From positions 62,001-126,000 of the forward strand of contig CAYSVH010000001.1 in the NCBI GenBank assembly GCA_964434425.1: DNA of 64,000 bases, given 5' to 3'. The notes beneath the pieces are model-generated. The model ran no database searches. It saw only the letters and a program-made list of their open reading frames with translations, and was not told where the DNA came from. This DNA is from CALMEC01 sp964434425 (GTDB taxonomy: Bacteria; Actinomycetota; Thermoleophilia; Miltoncostaeales; Miltoncostaeaceae). Of this stretch, positions 1 through 10,338 are shown in pieces (position 1 is the first letter of the stretch; the number at the start of each line of letters is the position of its first letter). The position numbers and the translations under genes are program-made.

Positions 1-1
1 C

Positions 2-370
2 CTCTACATGGGCGGGGTCTTCGCTCCCAACCACAAGGGGATGGTGATCTTCGAGGAGGGCACCCCGATCGACTTCTTCTCGCGGCAGGTCCGGTCGTCG
101 CGAAACATCCGCGGCGGATGGTGGATGACCGCGTTCATGGGCGGGCTCAACTACCAGATCGAGCACCACCTCTTTCCCGGAATGCCGCGTCCGCATCTCG
201 CCCGCGTCCGCCCGCTCGTCCAGGAACACTGCCGTCGGTTCGACGTGCCCTACACCGAGGTCGGTCTGATGCGCTCCTACGCGATCACGGTCGCCTACCT
301 CAACCGGGTGGGCCTGGCGGCGCGTGACCCGTGGGAGTGTCCGCTCACGGCGCAGCGCTTCCGCGGCTGA
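2..370 (+). CDS. Fatty-acid desaturase, C-terminal fragment (cut by window start)
   Basis: The reading frame is open from base 2, so the gene begins outside the window and only the last 122 residues are present. The fragment carries the third histidine box of membrane di-iron fatty-acid desaturases (NYQIEHHLFP, about 50 residues in) followed by the usual PRPHLARVRPLVQ helix. Enzymes of this family insert a double bond into acyl chains at the membrane, using a di-iron centre held by three His boxes; the first two boxes are off the window. It ends at TGA 368-370. The family assignment is firm; acyl-lipid versus acyl-CoA substrate and regioselectivity cannot be told from this piece. Confidence 0.88.
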   Translation, partial: LYMGGVFAPNHKGMVIFEEGTPIDFFSRQVRSSRNIRGGWWMTAFMGGLNYQIEHHLFPGMPRPHLARVRPLVQEHCRRFDVPYTEVGLMRSYAITVAYLNRVGLAARDPWECPLTAQRFRG

Positions 371-470
371 CGCTCGGTCGCGTCGTTCCTGCCGGCGCGG
401 TGACGTCGCCGGGGCGGCCGATCACGGGGTCCTGTGCGTCCGAGGGACGCTCGCGCATCCCAACGGGGCA

Positions 471-1112
471 CTACGGCCAGACGTCCGTGTCGGGGCGCAG
501 ATCGAGGCGGCCGCCGTTCACGCAGTCGGGCGTCCGGTACTCGTCGGGCATGTTCGGGTAGACGGTGTCCCAGTAGAACTCGACGAGCTGCTGCGCTTGC
601 ATGGGGGTCGCTCCCAGGTCCTGCGCCACCTGCGCGGCGTGCTGCATCGCGTAGCACTCGGTGACCGACTCGCTCATCTCCCCCCGCAGATGGATGGCTT
701 CGTGCGCGATCACATGTACGCCGAGCGCATTGGCCATGGTGATCCGGCGCTTGCCGCTCACGTACTCCTTGGCCCAGTTGCACGCGTCGCGCTTGATGTC
801 GGTCTTGTCGGCGGGGACGCCGTCCTCGTCGAACCACACGGAACCCAGCTCGTTCCCGATGTCCACCATGTTGCCGAGGATTCCCTGACAGCGCACCGCG
901 ACATCACGCTTCGCGATCTTCGACGCGGCCCGGCTGAAGACCATCTCGGCCTTCTGTGCACGGTACTCGGCCATGCCGCCCGCCACCAGGACGAACGCGA
1001 GCACCGCCATCACGAACGGGCGGCGTTCGTCGCGTCGTATCTGCAGGACCAGGAAGCCGCCGAAGGCTCCCGCCGCGAGCATGAGGAGAAGAAGGCGCAG
1101 CGACAGGTGCAT
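471..1112 (-). CDS. Membrane-anchored protein with HExxH metallopeptidase motif
   Basis: 213 residues from ATG at 1112. An upstream in-frame start at 1190 would add 26 residues that do not look like protein, so the internal Met followed directly by a hydrophobic stretch (MHLSLRLLLLMLAAG) is preferred. Two hydrophobic segments (about residues 5-20 and 33-52) are followed by a soluble part containing HVIAHEAIHLRGEMSE, that is HEAIH as a zinc-type HExxH motif, with later acidic residues (TECYAMQHAAQ) that could supply the third ligand. This suggests a membrane-tethered zinc peptidase facing one side of the membrane. I do not recognise a named family. It is transcribed away from the dnaK operon, and the two genes share a short upstream region. 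Confidence 0.6.
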   Translation of the reverse strand: MHLSLRLLLLMLAAGAFGGFLVLQIRRDERRPFVMAVLAFVLVAGGMAEYRAQKAEMVFSRAASKIAKRDVAVRCQGILGNMVDIGNELGSVWFDEDGVPADKTDIKRDACNWAKEYVSGKRRITMANALGVHVIAHEAIHLRGEMSESVTECYAMQHAAQVAQDLGATPMQAQQLVEFYWDTVYPNMPDEYRTPDCVNGGRLDLRPDTDVWP

Positions 1113-1190
1113 TGATCCACCATCGGCGCAGGGCCCCGGGGACTCAAGGTGACGGGCGCTCGACGACAACGAACCCGTAACCTTCCGCAC

Positions 1191-1219
1191 TTGACATGAG
1201 TCAGCTTATGTCAGATCAT
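1191..1219 (+). promoter_or_regulatory. Probable dnaK operon promoter with inverted repeat
   Basis: TTGACA at 1191-1196 is followed after 17 bp by GATCAT at 1214-1219, a fair sigma70-type pair. A perfect inverted repeat TGACAT-N10-ATGTCA (1192-1197 and 1208-1213) overlaps the -35 and spacer, the position expected for a repressor. A lone ACTCAAG, matching one half of the actinobacterial HAIR operator, lies upstream at 1142-1148. The operon encodes an HspR-type repressor, so autoregulation here is likely but is an inference. Confidence 0.55.
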
Positions 1220-1284
1220 GCAGCAACGGTTCATTCGCGATCAGCAGGTGGCTTCGGCCACGACTCAGGAGGCGCAGCAGACAT

Positions 1285-3189
1285 ATGGGAAAGACCATCG
1301 GAATCGACCTCGGGACCACCAACTCGTGCGTCGCGATCCTGACGGGTGGCGAGCCGGAGGTGCTCCCGAACGCGGAGGGCGGTCGCACCACACCGTCGGT
1401 GGTCGCCTTCAGCAAGGCGGGTGAGCGCCTGGTCGGCGCCGTCGCCAAGCGACAGGCCGTCACCAACCCCGAGAACACGATCTTCAGCATCAAGCGGTTC
1501 ATGGGCCGCAAGTACGCCGAGGTGGACGAGGAGATGACGATCGTGCCGTACGAGGTCGTCCGCGGCCCCAACGGCGACGTGCGCGTGAAGGCGGACGGCA
1601 AGGAGTACTCCCCACCCGAGATCAGCGCGATGATCCTTCAGAAGCTGAAGGCCGACGCGGAGGCGTTCCTCGGTGAGCCCGTCACCGACGCCGTCATCAC
1701 CATCCCGGCCTACTTCAACGACGCCCAGCGTCAGGCCACCCGCGACGCCGGCAAGATCGCCGGCCTCGACGTCAAGCGCATCATCCCCGAGCCCACGGCC
1801 GCGGCCCTCGCGTACGGCCTGGAGAAGGACACCGACCAGACGATCCTCGTGTTCGACCTGGGTGGTGGGACCTTCGACGTCTCGGTGCTCGAGATCGCCG
1901 ACGGCGTCTTCGAGGTGAAGGCCACCTCCGGTGACAACCACCTCGGTGGCGACAACTTCGACAAGGCCGTCGTCGACTGGATGGTCGCCGAGTTCAAGAA
2001 GGACAACGGCATCGACCTCTCGGCCGACAAGTCCGCGCTCCAGCGTCTCTACGAGGCCGCGGAGAAGGCGAAGATCGAGCTGTCGACCACGGCCACCGCG
2101 CAGATCAACCTGCCGTTCATCACGGCCGACGCCAGCGGGCCCAAGCACCTCGACGTCACCCTTTCGCGCGCCAAGCTCGAGGAGCTCGTCGCCGACCTGC
2201 TCGATCGCCTCGACGGTCCGACCAAGGCCGCCATCGCCGACTCGGGCGCGGACGGCAGCATCGACCACGTGGTCCTCGTCGGCGGCATGACCCGCATGCC
2301 GGCGGTCCAGGAGCGCGTCAAGAAGCTGACCGGCAAGGAGCCCCACAAGGGCGTCAACCCGGACGAGGTCGTCGCCATCGGCGCCGCGATCCAGGGTGGC
2401 GTGCTCTCGGGCGACGTCAAGGACGTCCTGCTGCTCGACGTGACCCCGCTGTCGCTCGGCATCGAGACCAAGGGCGGCGTGTTCACGCGTCTCATCGACC
2501 GCAACACCACCATCCCGACCAAGAAGAGCCAGGTGTTCTCCACCGCGGAGGACAACCAGTCGCAGGTCGAGATCCACGTGCTGCAGGGTGAGCGCGAGAT
2601 GGCCAGCTACAACAAGACCCTCGGGAAGTTCCAGCTCACCGGCATCCCGCCGGCGCCGCAGGGAATGCCGCAGATCGAGGTCGCCTTCGACATCGACGCC
2701 AACGGCATCGTGAACGTCTCGGCGAAGGATCTCGCCAGCGGCAATGAGCAGAAGATCCGGATCGAGGCGTCCAGCGGTCTGTCGGACGACGAGATCCAGA
2801 AGATGGTCCGTGACGCCGAGTCCCACGCGGACGACGACAAGCGCCTTCGCGCGCTGGCGGATGCCCGTAACGACGCGGAGGCTCGCGCCCATGAGGCCGA
2901 GCGTCAGCTGAAGGAGCACGGCGAGACCATCGAGGACGAGCTCAAGCGGGACATCGAGGGCGCCGCCGCCGCGGCGAAGGAGGCCGCCCAGGGCGAGGAT
3001 GTCGATGACATCCAGGCCAAGACGGAGTCCCTCACCGGAGTGCTGCACAAGCTCTCCGAACAGCTCTACCAGGCCGCGTCGCAGGCTCAGGCCGCCGATG
3101 CCGGCGCGGGTGGCGAGGAGGAGCCCGTCGAGGACGCCGAGTACGAGGTCATCGACGAGGACGAGGCGGACGCCGGGAAGTCGGCATGA
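1285..3189 (+). CDS. dnaK: Molecular chaperone DnaK (Hsp70)
   Basis: 634 residues, full length for a bacterial Hsp70. The start ATG has AGGAGG at 1267-1272. The N-terminal ATPase domain opens with GIDLGTTNSCVAIL (phosphate loop 1) and contains the DLGGGTFDVSVLE and VVLVGGMTRMPAVQ signatures. The linker DVLLLDVTPLSLGIET leads into the substrate-binding domain, then a helical lid and an acidic tail ending EYEVIDEDEAD. DnaK binds exposed hydrophobic peptides in the cytoplasm with DnaJ and GrpE. It is the first gene of dnaK-grpE-dnaJ-hspR-clpB, and its TGA overlaps the grpE ATG by 4 bp (ATGA), which implies translational coupling. Confidence 0.98.
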   Translation: MGKTIGIDLGTTNSCVAILTGGEPEVLPNAEGGRTTPSVVAFSKAGERLVGAVAKRQAVTNPENTIFSIKRFMGRKYAEVDEEMTIVPYEVVRGPNGDVRVKADGKEYSPPEISAMILQKLKADAEAFLGEPVTDAVITIPAYFNDAQRQATRDAGKIAGLDVKRIIPEPTAAALAYGLEKDTDQTILVFDLGGGTFDVSVLEIADGVFEVKATSGDNHLGGDNFDKAVVDWMVAEFKKDNGIDLSADKSALQRLYEAAEKAKIELSTTATAQINLPFITADASGPKHLDVTLSRAKLEELVADLLDRLDGPTKAAIADSGADGSIDHVVLVGGMTRMPAVQERVKKLTGKEPHKGVNPDEVVAIGAAIQGGVLSGDVKDVLLLDVTPLSLGIETKGGVFTRLIDRNTTIPTKKSQVFSTAEDNQSQVEIHVLQGEREMASYNKTLGKFQLTGIPPAPQGMPQIEVAFDIDANGIVNVSAKDLASGNEQKIRIEASSGLSDDEIQKMVRDAESHADDDKRLRALADARNDAEARAHEAERQLKEHGETIEDELKRDIEGAAAAAKEAAQGEDVDDIQAKTESLTGVLHKLSEQLYQAASQAQAADAGAGGEEEPVEDAEYEVIDEDEADAGKSA

Positions 3190-3788
3190 CGACGGGCGGA
3201 ACACCCGAACCGCAGGACGACGTCACCCGCCCGCCTGTGCCGGACGACGTGGAGCGGGGGGCTGACGTGCCCCCCGCCGCCGCGGACGCCGCTCCGGCCC
3301 CGCCGGACGCGGTCGAGCAGGTGGATCCGGTCGCCGCGGTTGAAGCCGAGCGTGATCAGTACCTCGATGCACTCCAGCGGCTCAAGGCCGAGTTCGACAA
3401 CTACCGCAAGCGGGTCGACCGCGATCGTGAGGTCGTCCGCGTGGCCGGCGTCCAGGATCTCGTCAATGATCTGCTGCCGGTGATCGACAACCTTGAGCGC
3501 GCGCTGGAGGCGGCTCCGGGTGCCGAGGTCACGCAGATCGTGGAGGGCGTCGCCATGGTGCGGGGTCAGCTCACCGGGATCCTCACGGGTCGCGGTGTCG
3601 TGGCCATCGAGGCCGAGGGCAGGCCGTTCGACCCCGAGGTGCACGACGCCGTCACCCAGCACCCCAGCGACGAGCACGAAGAGGGCGCGGTGATGCACGT
3701 CCTCGAGAAGGGTTATCGGATGGGTGACACGATCATTCGTCCGGCGAAGGTCGTGGTGGCCGCCCGGCCACCGGGAGGGGATCTTTGA
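3186..3788 (+). CDS. grpE: Nucleotide exchange factor GrpE
   Basis: 200 residues. A Pro/Ala/acidic low-complexity N-terminus of about 45 residues precedes a coiled coil (ERDQYLDALQRLKAEFDNYR) and the C-terminal beta domain with HPSDEHEEGAVMHVLEKGY and GDTIIRPAKVVV, which are hallmarks of GrpE. It releases ADP from DnaK. It overlaps the dnaK stop by ATGA and ends just before dnaJ, so the three are translated together. Nothing is missing relative to the family. Confidence 0.97.
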   Translation: MTTGGTPEPQDDVTRPPVPDDVERGADVPPAAADAAPAPPDAVEQVDPVAAVEAERDQYLDALQRLKAEFDNYRKRVDRDREVVRVAGVQDLVNDLLPVIDNLERALEAAPGAEVTQIVEGVAMVRGQLTGILTGRGVVAIEAEGRPFDPEVHDAVTQHPSDEHEEGAVMHVLEKGYRMGDTIIRPAKVVVAARPPGGDL

Positions 3789-3790
3789 CG

Positions 3791-4891
3791 ATGGAGCGCG
3801 ACCTCTACGAGGTCCTGGGCGTCTCGAGGGATGCGTCCGCGGACGACATCAAGAAGGCGTACCGGAAGCTCGCCCGGACCTACCACCCGGACCACAACGC
3901 CGGTGACGCCGCTGCCGAGGAGCGGTTCAAGGAGATCTCGCACGCGCATGACGTGCTGTCGGATCCGGAGAAGCGCAAGCAGTACGACCTCGGTCCGATG
4001 TTCGGTGCCGGACAGTCCGGCGGCCCCGGTGGCGGCCCCGAGTTCACCATGGGCGACTTCGACCTCCGCGACATGTTCGGGGGGATCTTCGGCCAGCGCG
4101 GTGGCACGAGGGGCGGTGGTGGCGGCTTCGGGCAGAGCGCCGGGCCGAGCCGTGGGGAGGACATCGAGGTCAGGGTCACGCTGTCGTTCGAGCAGGCCAT
4201 GCACGGCGCCACCGTGCCGGTCACGGTCGAACGCGATCAGGCGTGCGACGAGTGCCACGGCACCGGGGGTGCTCCGGGTTCGAAGTCGTCGCTCTGTCCC
4301 GAGTGCCGGGGGCGGGGCACCGTCGGGCTCGACCTCGGCGGCTTCCAGGCGGTGACCAGGGCCTGCCCCACATGCTTCGGCCTCGGCACCGTCCACGATC
4401 CGCCGTGCCCCAGGTGCGACGGGCGGTCGGTGCGTCATGTGCGGACGACGGAGCAGGTCAGCGTGCCCGCGGGCGTGAAGACGGGCACCAAGATCCGCAA
4501 ACGCGGGAAGGGCAACGCCGTCCACGGGGGGACGCCCGGCGATCTCATCGTCGCCACCTACGTCACCCCCAGCAAGCGGTACACGCGTCAGGGCGACGAC
4601 CTCGAGATCGACGTCCCGATCACCTACGCGGAGGCGGTCCTCGGTGCCAAGGTCGCGGTTCCGACGCTGTCCGGGAAGGTGGCCGTCACCGTGCCACCGG
4701 GCAGTCCCGACGGCAAGGCCCTCCGCCTCCGTGGGAAGGGCGCGCCCAAGGTGAAGGGCGGCGGCCACGGCGATCTGATCGCCCGCGTCCGCATCGTCGT
4801 CCCGAAGTCGCTCTCGGACGAACAGAAGGAGGCGCTCCGCGCGTACTCCGCACTCGACACGTCCGATCCCCGCGGTGGGTGGGCGTCGTGA
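3791..4891 (+). CDS. dnaJ: Co-chaperone DnaJ (type I Hsp40)
   Basis: 366 residues from ATG 3791. An in-frame TTG at 3785 is also possible, but GGGAGGGG at 3773-3780 is better spaced for the ATG. The J domain has HPD at residues 32-34. A Gly/Phe-rich linker follows, then four zinc-finger repeats (CDECHGTG, CPECRGRG, CPTCFGLG, CPRCDGRS) and the peptide-binding C-terminal beta domains. The fourth repeat ends GRS rather than GxG, a small departure from the consensus, although all eight Cys are present. It delivers substrates to DnaK and stimulates ATP hydrolysis. The stop overlaps the GTG of hspR. Confidence 0.96.
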   Translation: MERDLYEVLGVSRDASADDIKKAYRKLARTYHPDHNAGDAAAEERFKEISHAHDVLSDPEKRKQYDLGPMFGAGQSGGPGGGPEFTMGDFDLRDMFGGIFGQRGGTRGGGGGFGQSAGPSRGEDIEVRVTLSFEQAMHGATVPVTVERDQACDECHGTGGAPGSKSSLCPECRGRGTVGLDLGGFQAVTRACPTCFGLGTVHDPPCPRCDGRSVRHVRTTEQVSVPAGVKTGTKIRKRGKGNAVHGGTPGDLIVATYVTPSKRYTRQGDDLEIDVPITYAEAVLGAKVAVPTLSGKVAVTVPPGSPDGKALRLRGKGAPKVKGGGHGDLIARVRIVVPKSLSDEQKEALRAYSALDTSDPRGGWAS

Positions 4892-5289
4892 CCGACACAC
4901 GCCTCTTCATGATCGGCGTCGCGGCCGAGATGGCCGGGATGCACCCGCAGACGCTTCGGATGTACGAGAGGCGGGGTCTCATCACCCCGACCCGTTCGGC
5001 GGGAGGCACACGCCTCTACAGCTACGCGGACGTGACCCGTCTGCGCCAGATCCAGGAACTCTCCGAGCAGGGGTTCAATCTCATCGGAATCGACCGGATC
5101 CTCCAGCTCCAGCAGGAACTGGACGAGGCCCTCGCCCGCCTGCGCGCGCTGGAGGACCGGCTTCTCCGCGACGCGTACGCCCTCCGTCAGGAGGTCGCGC
5201 GATCGCTCTCCACCGACATCGTGCCCGTGCGACCCACGGGACTTCCCGCACGCATCGTCCATCCGGTCATCAGAAGGCGGAGTCGCTAA
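4888..5289 (+). CDS. hspR: MerR-family heat-shock repressor HspR
   Basis: 133 residues, GTG start overlapping the dnaJ TGA (GTGA). The N-terminus is a MerR winged helix-turn-helix: FMIGVAAEMAGMHPQTLRMY, then ERRGLITPTRSAGGTRLYS, followed by a Leu/Gln/Glu coiled coil that dimerises. There are no effector-binding cysteines, as in HspR. HspR represses its own dnaK operon in actinobacteria with DnaK as co-repressor; that mechanism is known for the family and inferred here. The position between dnaJ and clpB fixes the identity. Confidence 0.93.
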   Translation: MTDTRLFMIGVAAEMAGMHPQTLRMYERRGLITPTRSAGGTRLYSYADVTRLRQIQELSEQGFNLIGIDRILQLQQELDEALARLRALEDRLLRDAYALRQEVARSLSTDIVPVRPTGLPARIVHPVIRRRSR

Positions 5290-7872
<2,583 letters not shown>

Positions 7873-7880
7873 CGGGGGAG

Positions 7881-7911
7881 GGTGGTCTCGGGGCCAGGCC
7901 CCGAGACCACC
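7881..7911 (+). terminator. Hairpin terminator after clpB
   Basis: A perfect 15-bp inverted repeat (GGTGGTCTCGGGGCC and its complement around a single A) begins 9 nt after the clpB stop. There is no T run, as is usual in high-GC actinobacteria. Confidence 0.75.
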
Positions 7912-7993
7912 GCGCCCGGCGGGTGAGGTTCCGCACTCCGCGGATGGCTGGTCGGCGGCACGTCGTCCCTGACGGGGCCGCTCGGTGAGACCA

Positions 7994-8034
7994 CGCCCGT
8001 GTGCCCATCCGAGAATCGGACGGGCACACGGGCG
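7994..8034. terminator. Second long hairpin between convergent clpB and RCC1 gene
   Basis: A 19-bp stem with one mismatch (left arm CGCCCGTGTGCCCATCCGA) and loop GAA. It lies 29 nt beyond the stop of the minus-strand RCC1 gene, so it probably ends that transcript, and it backs up the clpB hairpin from the other side. Confidence 0.65.
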
Positions 8035-8062
8035 ATCAGGTCGGTGGCGCGGGGACGTCCGG

Positions 8063-9766
8063 CTAGGGCTCGATCACCGGGACCGGGGACCCCTTGAAGG
8101 TCCGTGTCCCGTCACCCAGCTGACCGAAATCGTTCGGTCCCCAGCAGACCGCCTGGCCCGTCGTGCGAACCGCACAGGTGTGCCGGGCGGTGTCGATGGA
8201 TTTCACGTCGTCCAGCCCGGTCGGTGTCGGGGTCGCGTCGTCCGCTCCCCAGCACTCGGCCTGCCCAGTGGCGCGGATCGCACACGCCCGGCCGTTGCCG
8301 GCCGCAATGGAGGTGGCGTTGTCCAGCCCGGCCAGCGGCGTCAGGGTCAGCGGTGCGTCCGCCCCCCAGCATTCGACCTGGCCACTCGTGCGGATCGCGC
8401 ACATGTAGCGAGTGCCGCTCGAGACCTGGACCGCGTCGTCCAGCCCCTCGACCGGTGTCGGGACCCCGCCGGTGCCCTCTCCCCAGCAGACGACCTGGCC
8501 ACCGGTGCGAATCGCGCACGTGAGCGAGTAGCCGCTCGAGATCTGTATGGCGTCGGTCACTCCCGCGACCGGCTGCCAGGTTGCGGAGAACTTACCCGGC
8601 CCGTGCTCCTCGGGGCCCAGCTGGCCGTACTCGTTGTCGCCCCAGCAGACAACCTGTCCTCCTGTGCGGATCGCACAGGTATGGCCCGTACCGGCGCTGA
8701 CGTCGGTGGCGTCCACCAGTCCCGGGACCCCCACGGGGACCGGGGTGTGTCCATGGAGCCCGATTGGCACGCCTTCGTTCCCCACCTGTCCCACGACGTT
8801 GTCGCCCCAGCAGACCACCTCTCCTGTCCCTCGGATCGCGCACGTGTGGAGCCCGCCGGCGGTGACCTTGGTGGCGCCGTCCAGCCCCTGGACGGCCGCC
8901 ATCGTCCGGCGGAAGGCGGTTGACCCGCCGTCACCGAGCTGGCCGGAGTAGTCCGACCCCCAGCAGAAGACCTTGCCGGTACGAAGGGCACACGTGTGCC
9001 CTTCGGGCGCGGTCTGCCCTGCGGGCGCGGTGTCGTGCCCTCCGGTGGTGATCGCCTCGAGCCCGGTGGCCGGCGGTCCCGTGACGTCCACGTCCGGCGG
9101 GTCGACGGGCTCCGGGTCCGGTGTGGGTGTGACCGGCTTCGGCGCCGGTGTCGCCGGCTTCGGGGCGGGCTCGCGCTTCGTGGTGATCAGGGTGTTGAGG
9201 GTCCGGACCCTTCGGGAACCCGGGAGGGTGTACTCGAGCCGGACGATCACGCGGTTGGCGTTCGGCACACCCTGGATGACCGTCGTGATCACCTTCCCGG
9301 ATGTGACGACGGCGCTCCGTCGCACGACGCGCGGCTTGCCCCTGTTCGCCGTGAATCCGATGGCGGTGAGCTTGGCGTTCCTGATGGTGTAGCCCTTGCG
9401 GGGCATGAACTGGGCCACGATCCGGGTGTTCTGTCCGGCGGTGACGCGCGTCGCTCCGGTGAGCGCGACGACGACCGGGACCCTGGCGTTGCGCACGCCG
9501 GGGCTGTAGACCCGCATGATCGGCCGGCCGGGAGGCGTCTTCGTCGTGCCGACCCGGTAGGAGGCCGGCACCCGGTTGAGCTTGAGCGCCGGTGAGAGGG
9601 CTGATGCCCTCAGACCGGGGAGCCCGGCCTTCGGCTTCACCGGGGTGGCGCCGGCGAACACCGTCTTCGAGACGTTCGCGGGTTGTGCGGTCGCCGCCGT
9701 CGTTGCGACGAGCAGCCCGGCAGCGCCGACGCCGATGGTCAGGGCGTGGCGTAGCGGTCGTTTCAT
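8063..9766 (-). CDS. Secreted RCC1-repeat beta-propeller protein
   Basis: 567 residues from ATG 9766, which has GGGAGGA 4 nt upstream and a clear promoter. A signal peptide (basic MKRPLRHA, hydrophobic core, TAATAQP cleavage region) leads to an N-terminal beta-sandwich-like domain (to about residue 190), then a Pro/Thr/Lys linker (PAPKPATPAPKPVTP), then seven repeats of about 45 residues with the pattern HTCAIRTGGQVVCWG. The repeats match the bacterial RCC1-type family that folds as a seven-bladed propeller; each blade has a Cys pair that could form a disulfide outside the cell. The ligand is unknown. An apparent N-terminal extension through the N gap is an artefact. Confidence 0.85.
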   Translation of the reverse strand: MKRPLRHALTIGVGAAGLLVATTAATAQPANVSKTVFAGATPVKPKAGLPGLRASALSPALKLNRVPASYRVGTTKTPPGRPIMRVYSPGVRNARVPVVVALTGATRVTAGQNTRIVAQFMPRKGYTIRNAKLTAIGFTANRGKPRVVRRSAVVTSGKVITTVIQGVPNANRVIVRLEYTLPGSRRVRTLNTLITTKREPAPKPATPAPKPVTPTPDPEPVDPPDVDVTGPPATGLEAITTGGHDTAPAGQTAPEGHTCALRTGKVFCWGSDYSGQLGDGGSTAFRRTMAAVQGLDGATKVTAGGLHTCAIRGTGEVVCWGDNVVGQVGNEGVPIGLHGHTPVPVGVPGLVDATDVSAGTGHTCAIRTGGQVVCWGDNEYGQLGPEEHGPGKFSATWQPVAGVTDAIQISSGYSLTCAIRTGGQVVCWGEGTGGVPTPVEGLDDAVQVSSGTRYMCAIRTSGQVECWGADAPLTLTPLAGLDNATSIAAGNGRACAIRATGQAECWGADDATPTPTGLDDVKSIDTARHTCAVRTTGQAVCWGPNDFGQLGDGTRTFKGSPVPVIEP

Positions 9767-9805
9767 GGGTCCTCCCGGATATGACGCGTCATTCCTGGAC
9801 GCGAG

Positions 9806-9841
9806 CCTCGAGAACGTAATAAGGACCACATTCGGTGTCAA
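9806..9841 (-). promoter_or_regulatory. Sigma70-type promoter of the RCC1-repeat gene
   Basis: On the minus strand TTGACA (9836-9841) and TACGTT (9813-9818) are separated by exactly 17 bp. The predicted start near 9806 gives a leader of about 40 nt with a good ribosome-binding site. This is the best textbook promoter in the window, and it lies just outside the tandem repeat. Confidence 0.75.
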
Positions 9842-9894
9842 GGCACCGCCACGGAAGGTTTCGCACGGTGCTGGGGAATCTGCGATCGACCCCG

Positions 9895-10338
9895 CCGGAT
9901 TGGCACGCCTGGCTGCGGGTTCTCTCTGTCGTAGTCGGGCTGAAGGCCCGAACCCGGCAGGGAGGCGGCGTGGGTCGGGATTGGGGGTCCGGCCCGGAGG
10001 GTCGGATTGGCACGCCTGGCTACGGGTTCTCTCTGTCGTAGTCGGGCTGAAGGCCCGAACCCGNNNNNNNNNNNNNNNNNNNNNNNNNNNNNNNNNNNNN
10101 NNNNNNNNNNNNNNNNNNNNNNNNNNNNNNNNNNNNNNNNNNNNNNNNNNNNNNNNNNNNNNNGGCACGCCTGGCTACGGGTTCTCTCTGTCGTAGTCGG
10201 GCTGAAGGCCCGAACCCGGCAGGGAGGCGGCGTGGGTCGGGATTGGGGGTCCGGCCCGGAGGGTCGGATTGGCACGCCTGGCTACGGGTTCTCTCTGTCG
10301 TAGTCGGGCTGAAGGCCCGAACCCGACAGGGAGGCGGC
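9895..10338. repeat. 107-bp tandem repeat array, interrupted by an assembly gap
   Basis: The phrase TGGCACGCCTGGCTACGGGT recurs at 9901 (one base different), 10008, 10163/10164 and 10270, giving a 107-bp period on both sides of the gap. Units are nearly identical, which suggests recent amplification or homogenisation. Each unit holds a nested hairpin: CGGGTTC pairs with GAACCCG, enclosing TCGGGC-TGAAG-GCCCGA. The last copy is partial (to about 10338) and runs into the 3' end of ppk2. True copy number is unknown because of the N run. I see no other copies in the window. Confidence 0.9.
10064..10163. other. Assembly gap of 100 N
   Basis: Exactly 100 undetermined bases inside the tandem array. 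A round 100 is the usual scaffold filler, so the real length is unknown. The flanking copies are out of phase by 155 bp, not a multiple of 107, as expected for arbitrary filler. Confidence 0.98.

Noticed and set aside
1142..1148. Complete HAIR operator for HspR
   Set aside because: Only one half-site (ACTCAAG) is present; no CTTGAGT lies 7 bp before it.
1231..3204. 657-codon open frame on the minus strand opposite dnaK
   Set aside because: High-GC shadow of dnaK, with low-complexity Leu/Val/Asp/Gly content and no domain.
8063..10168. RCC1-repeat gene extended upstream to 10168 through the N run
   Set aside because: The extra residues come from undetermined bases and repeat DNA. ATG 9766 has a signal peptide, ribosome-binding site and promoter.
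9895..10338. CRISPR array
   Set aside because: Units are 107 bp and contiguous, with no alternation of short repeats and unique spacers and no cas genes.
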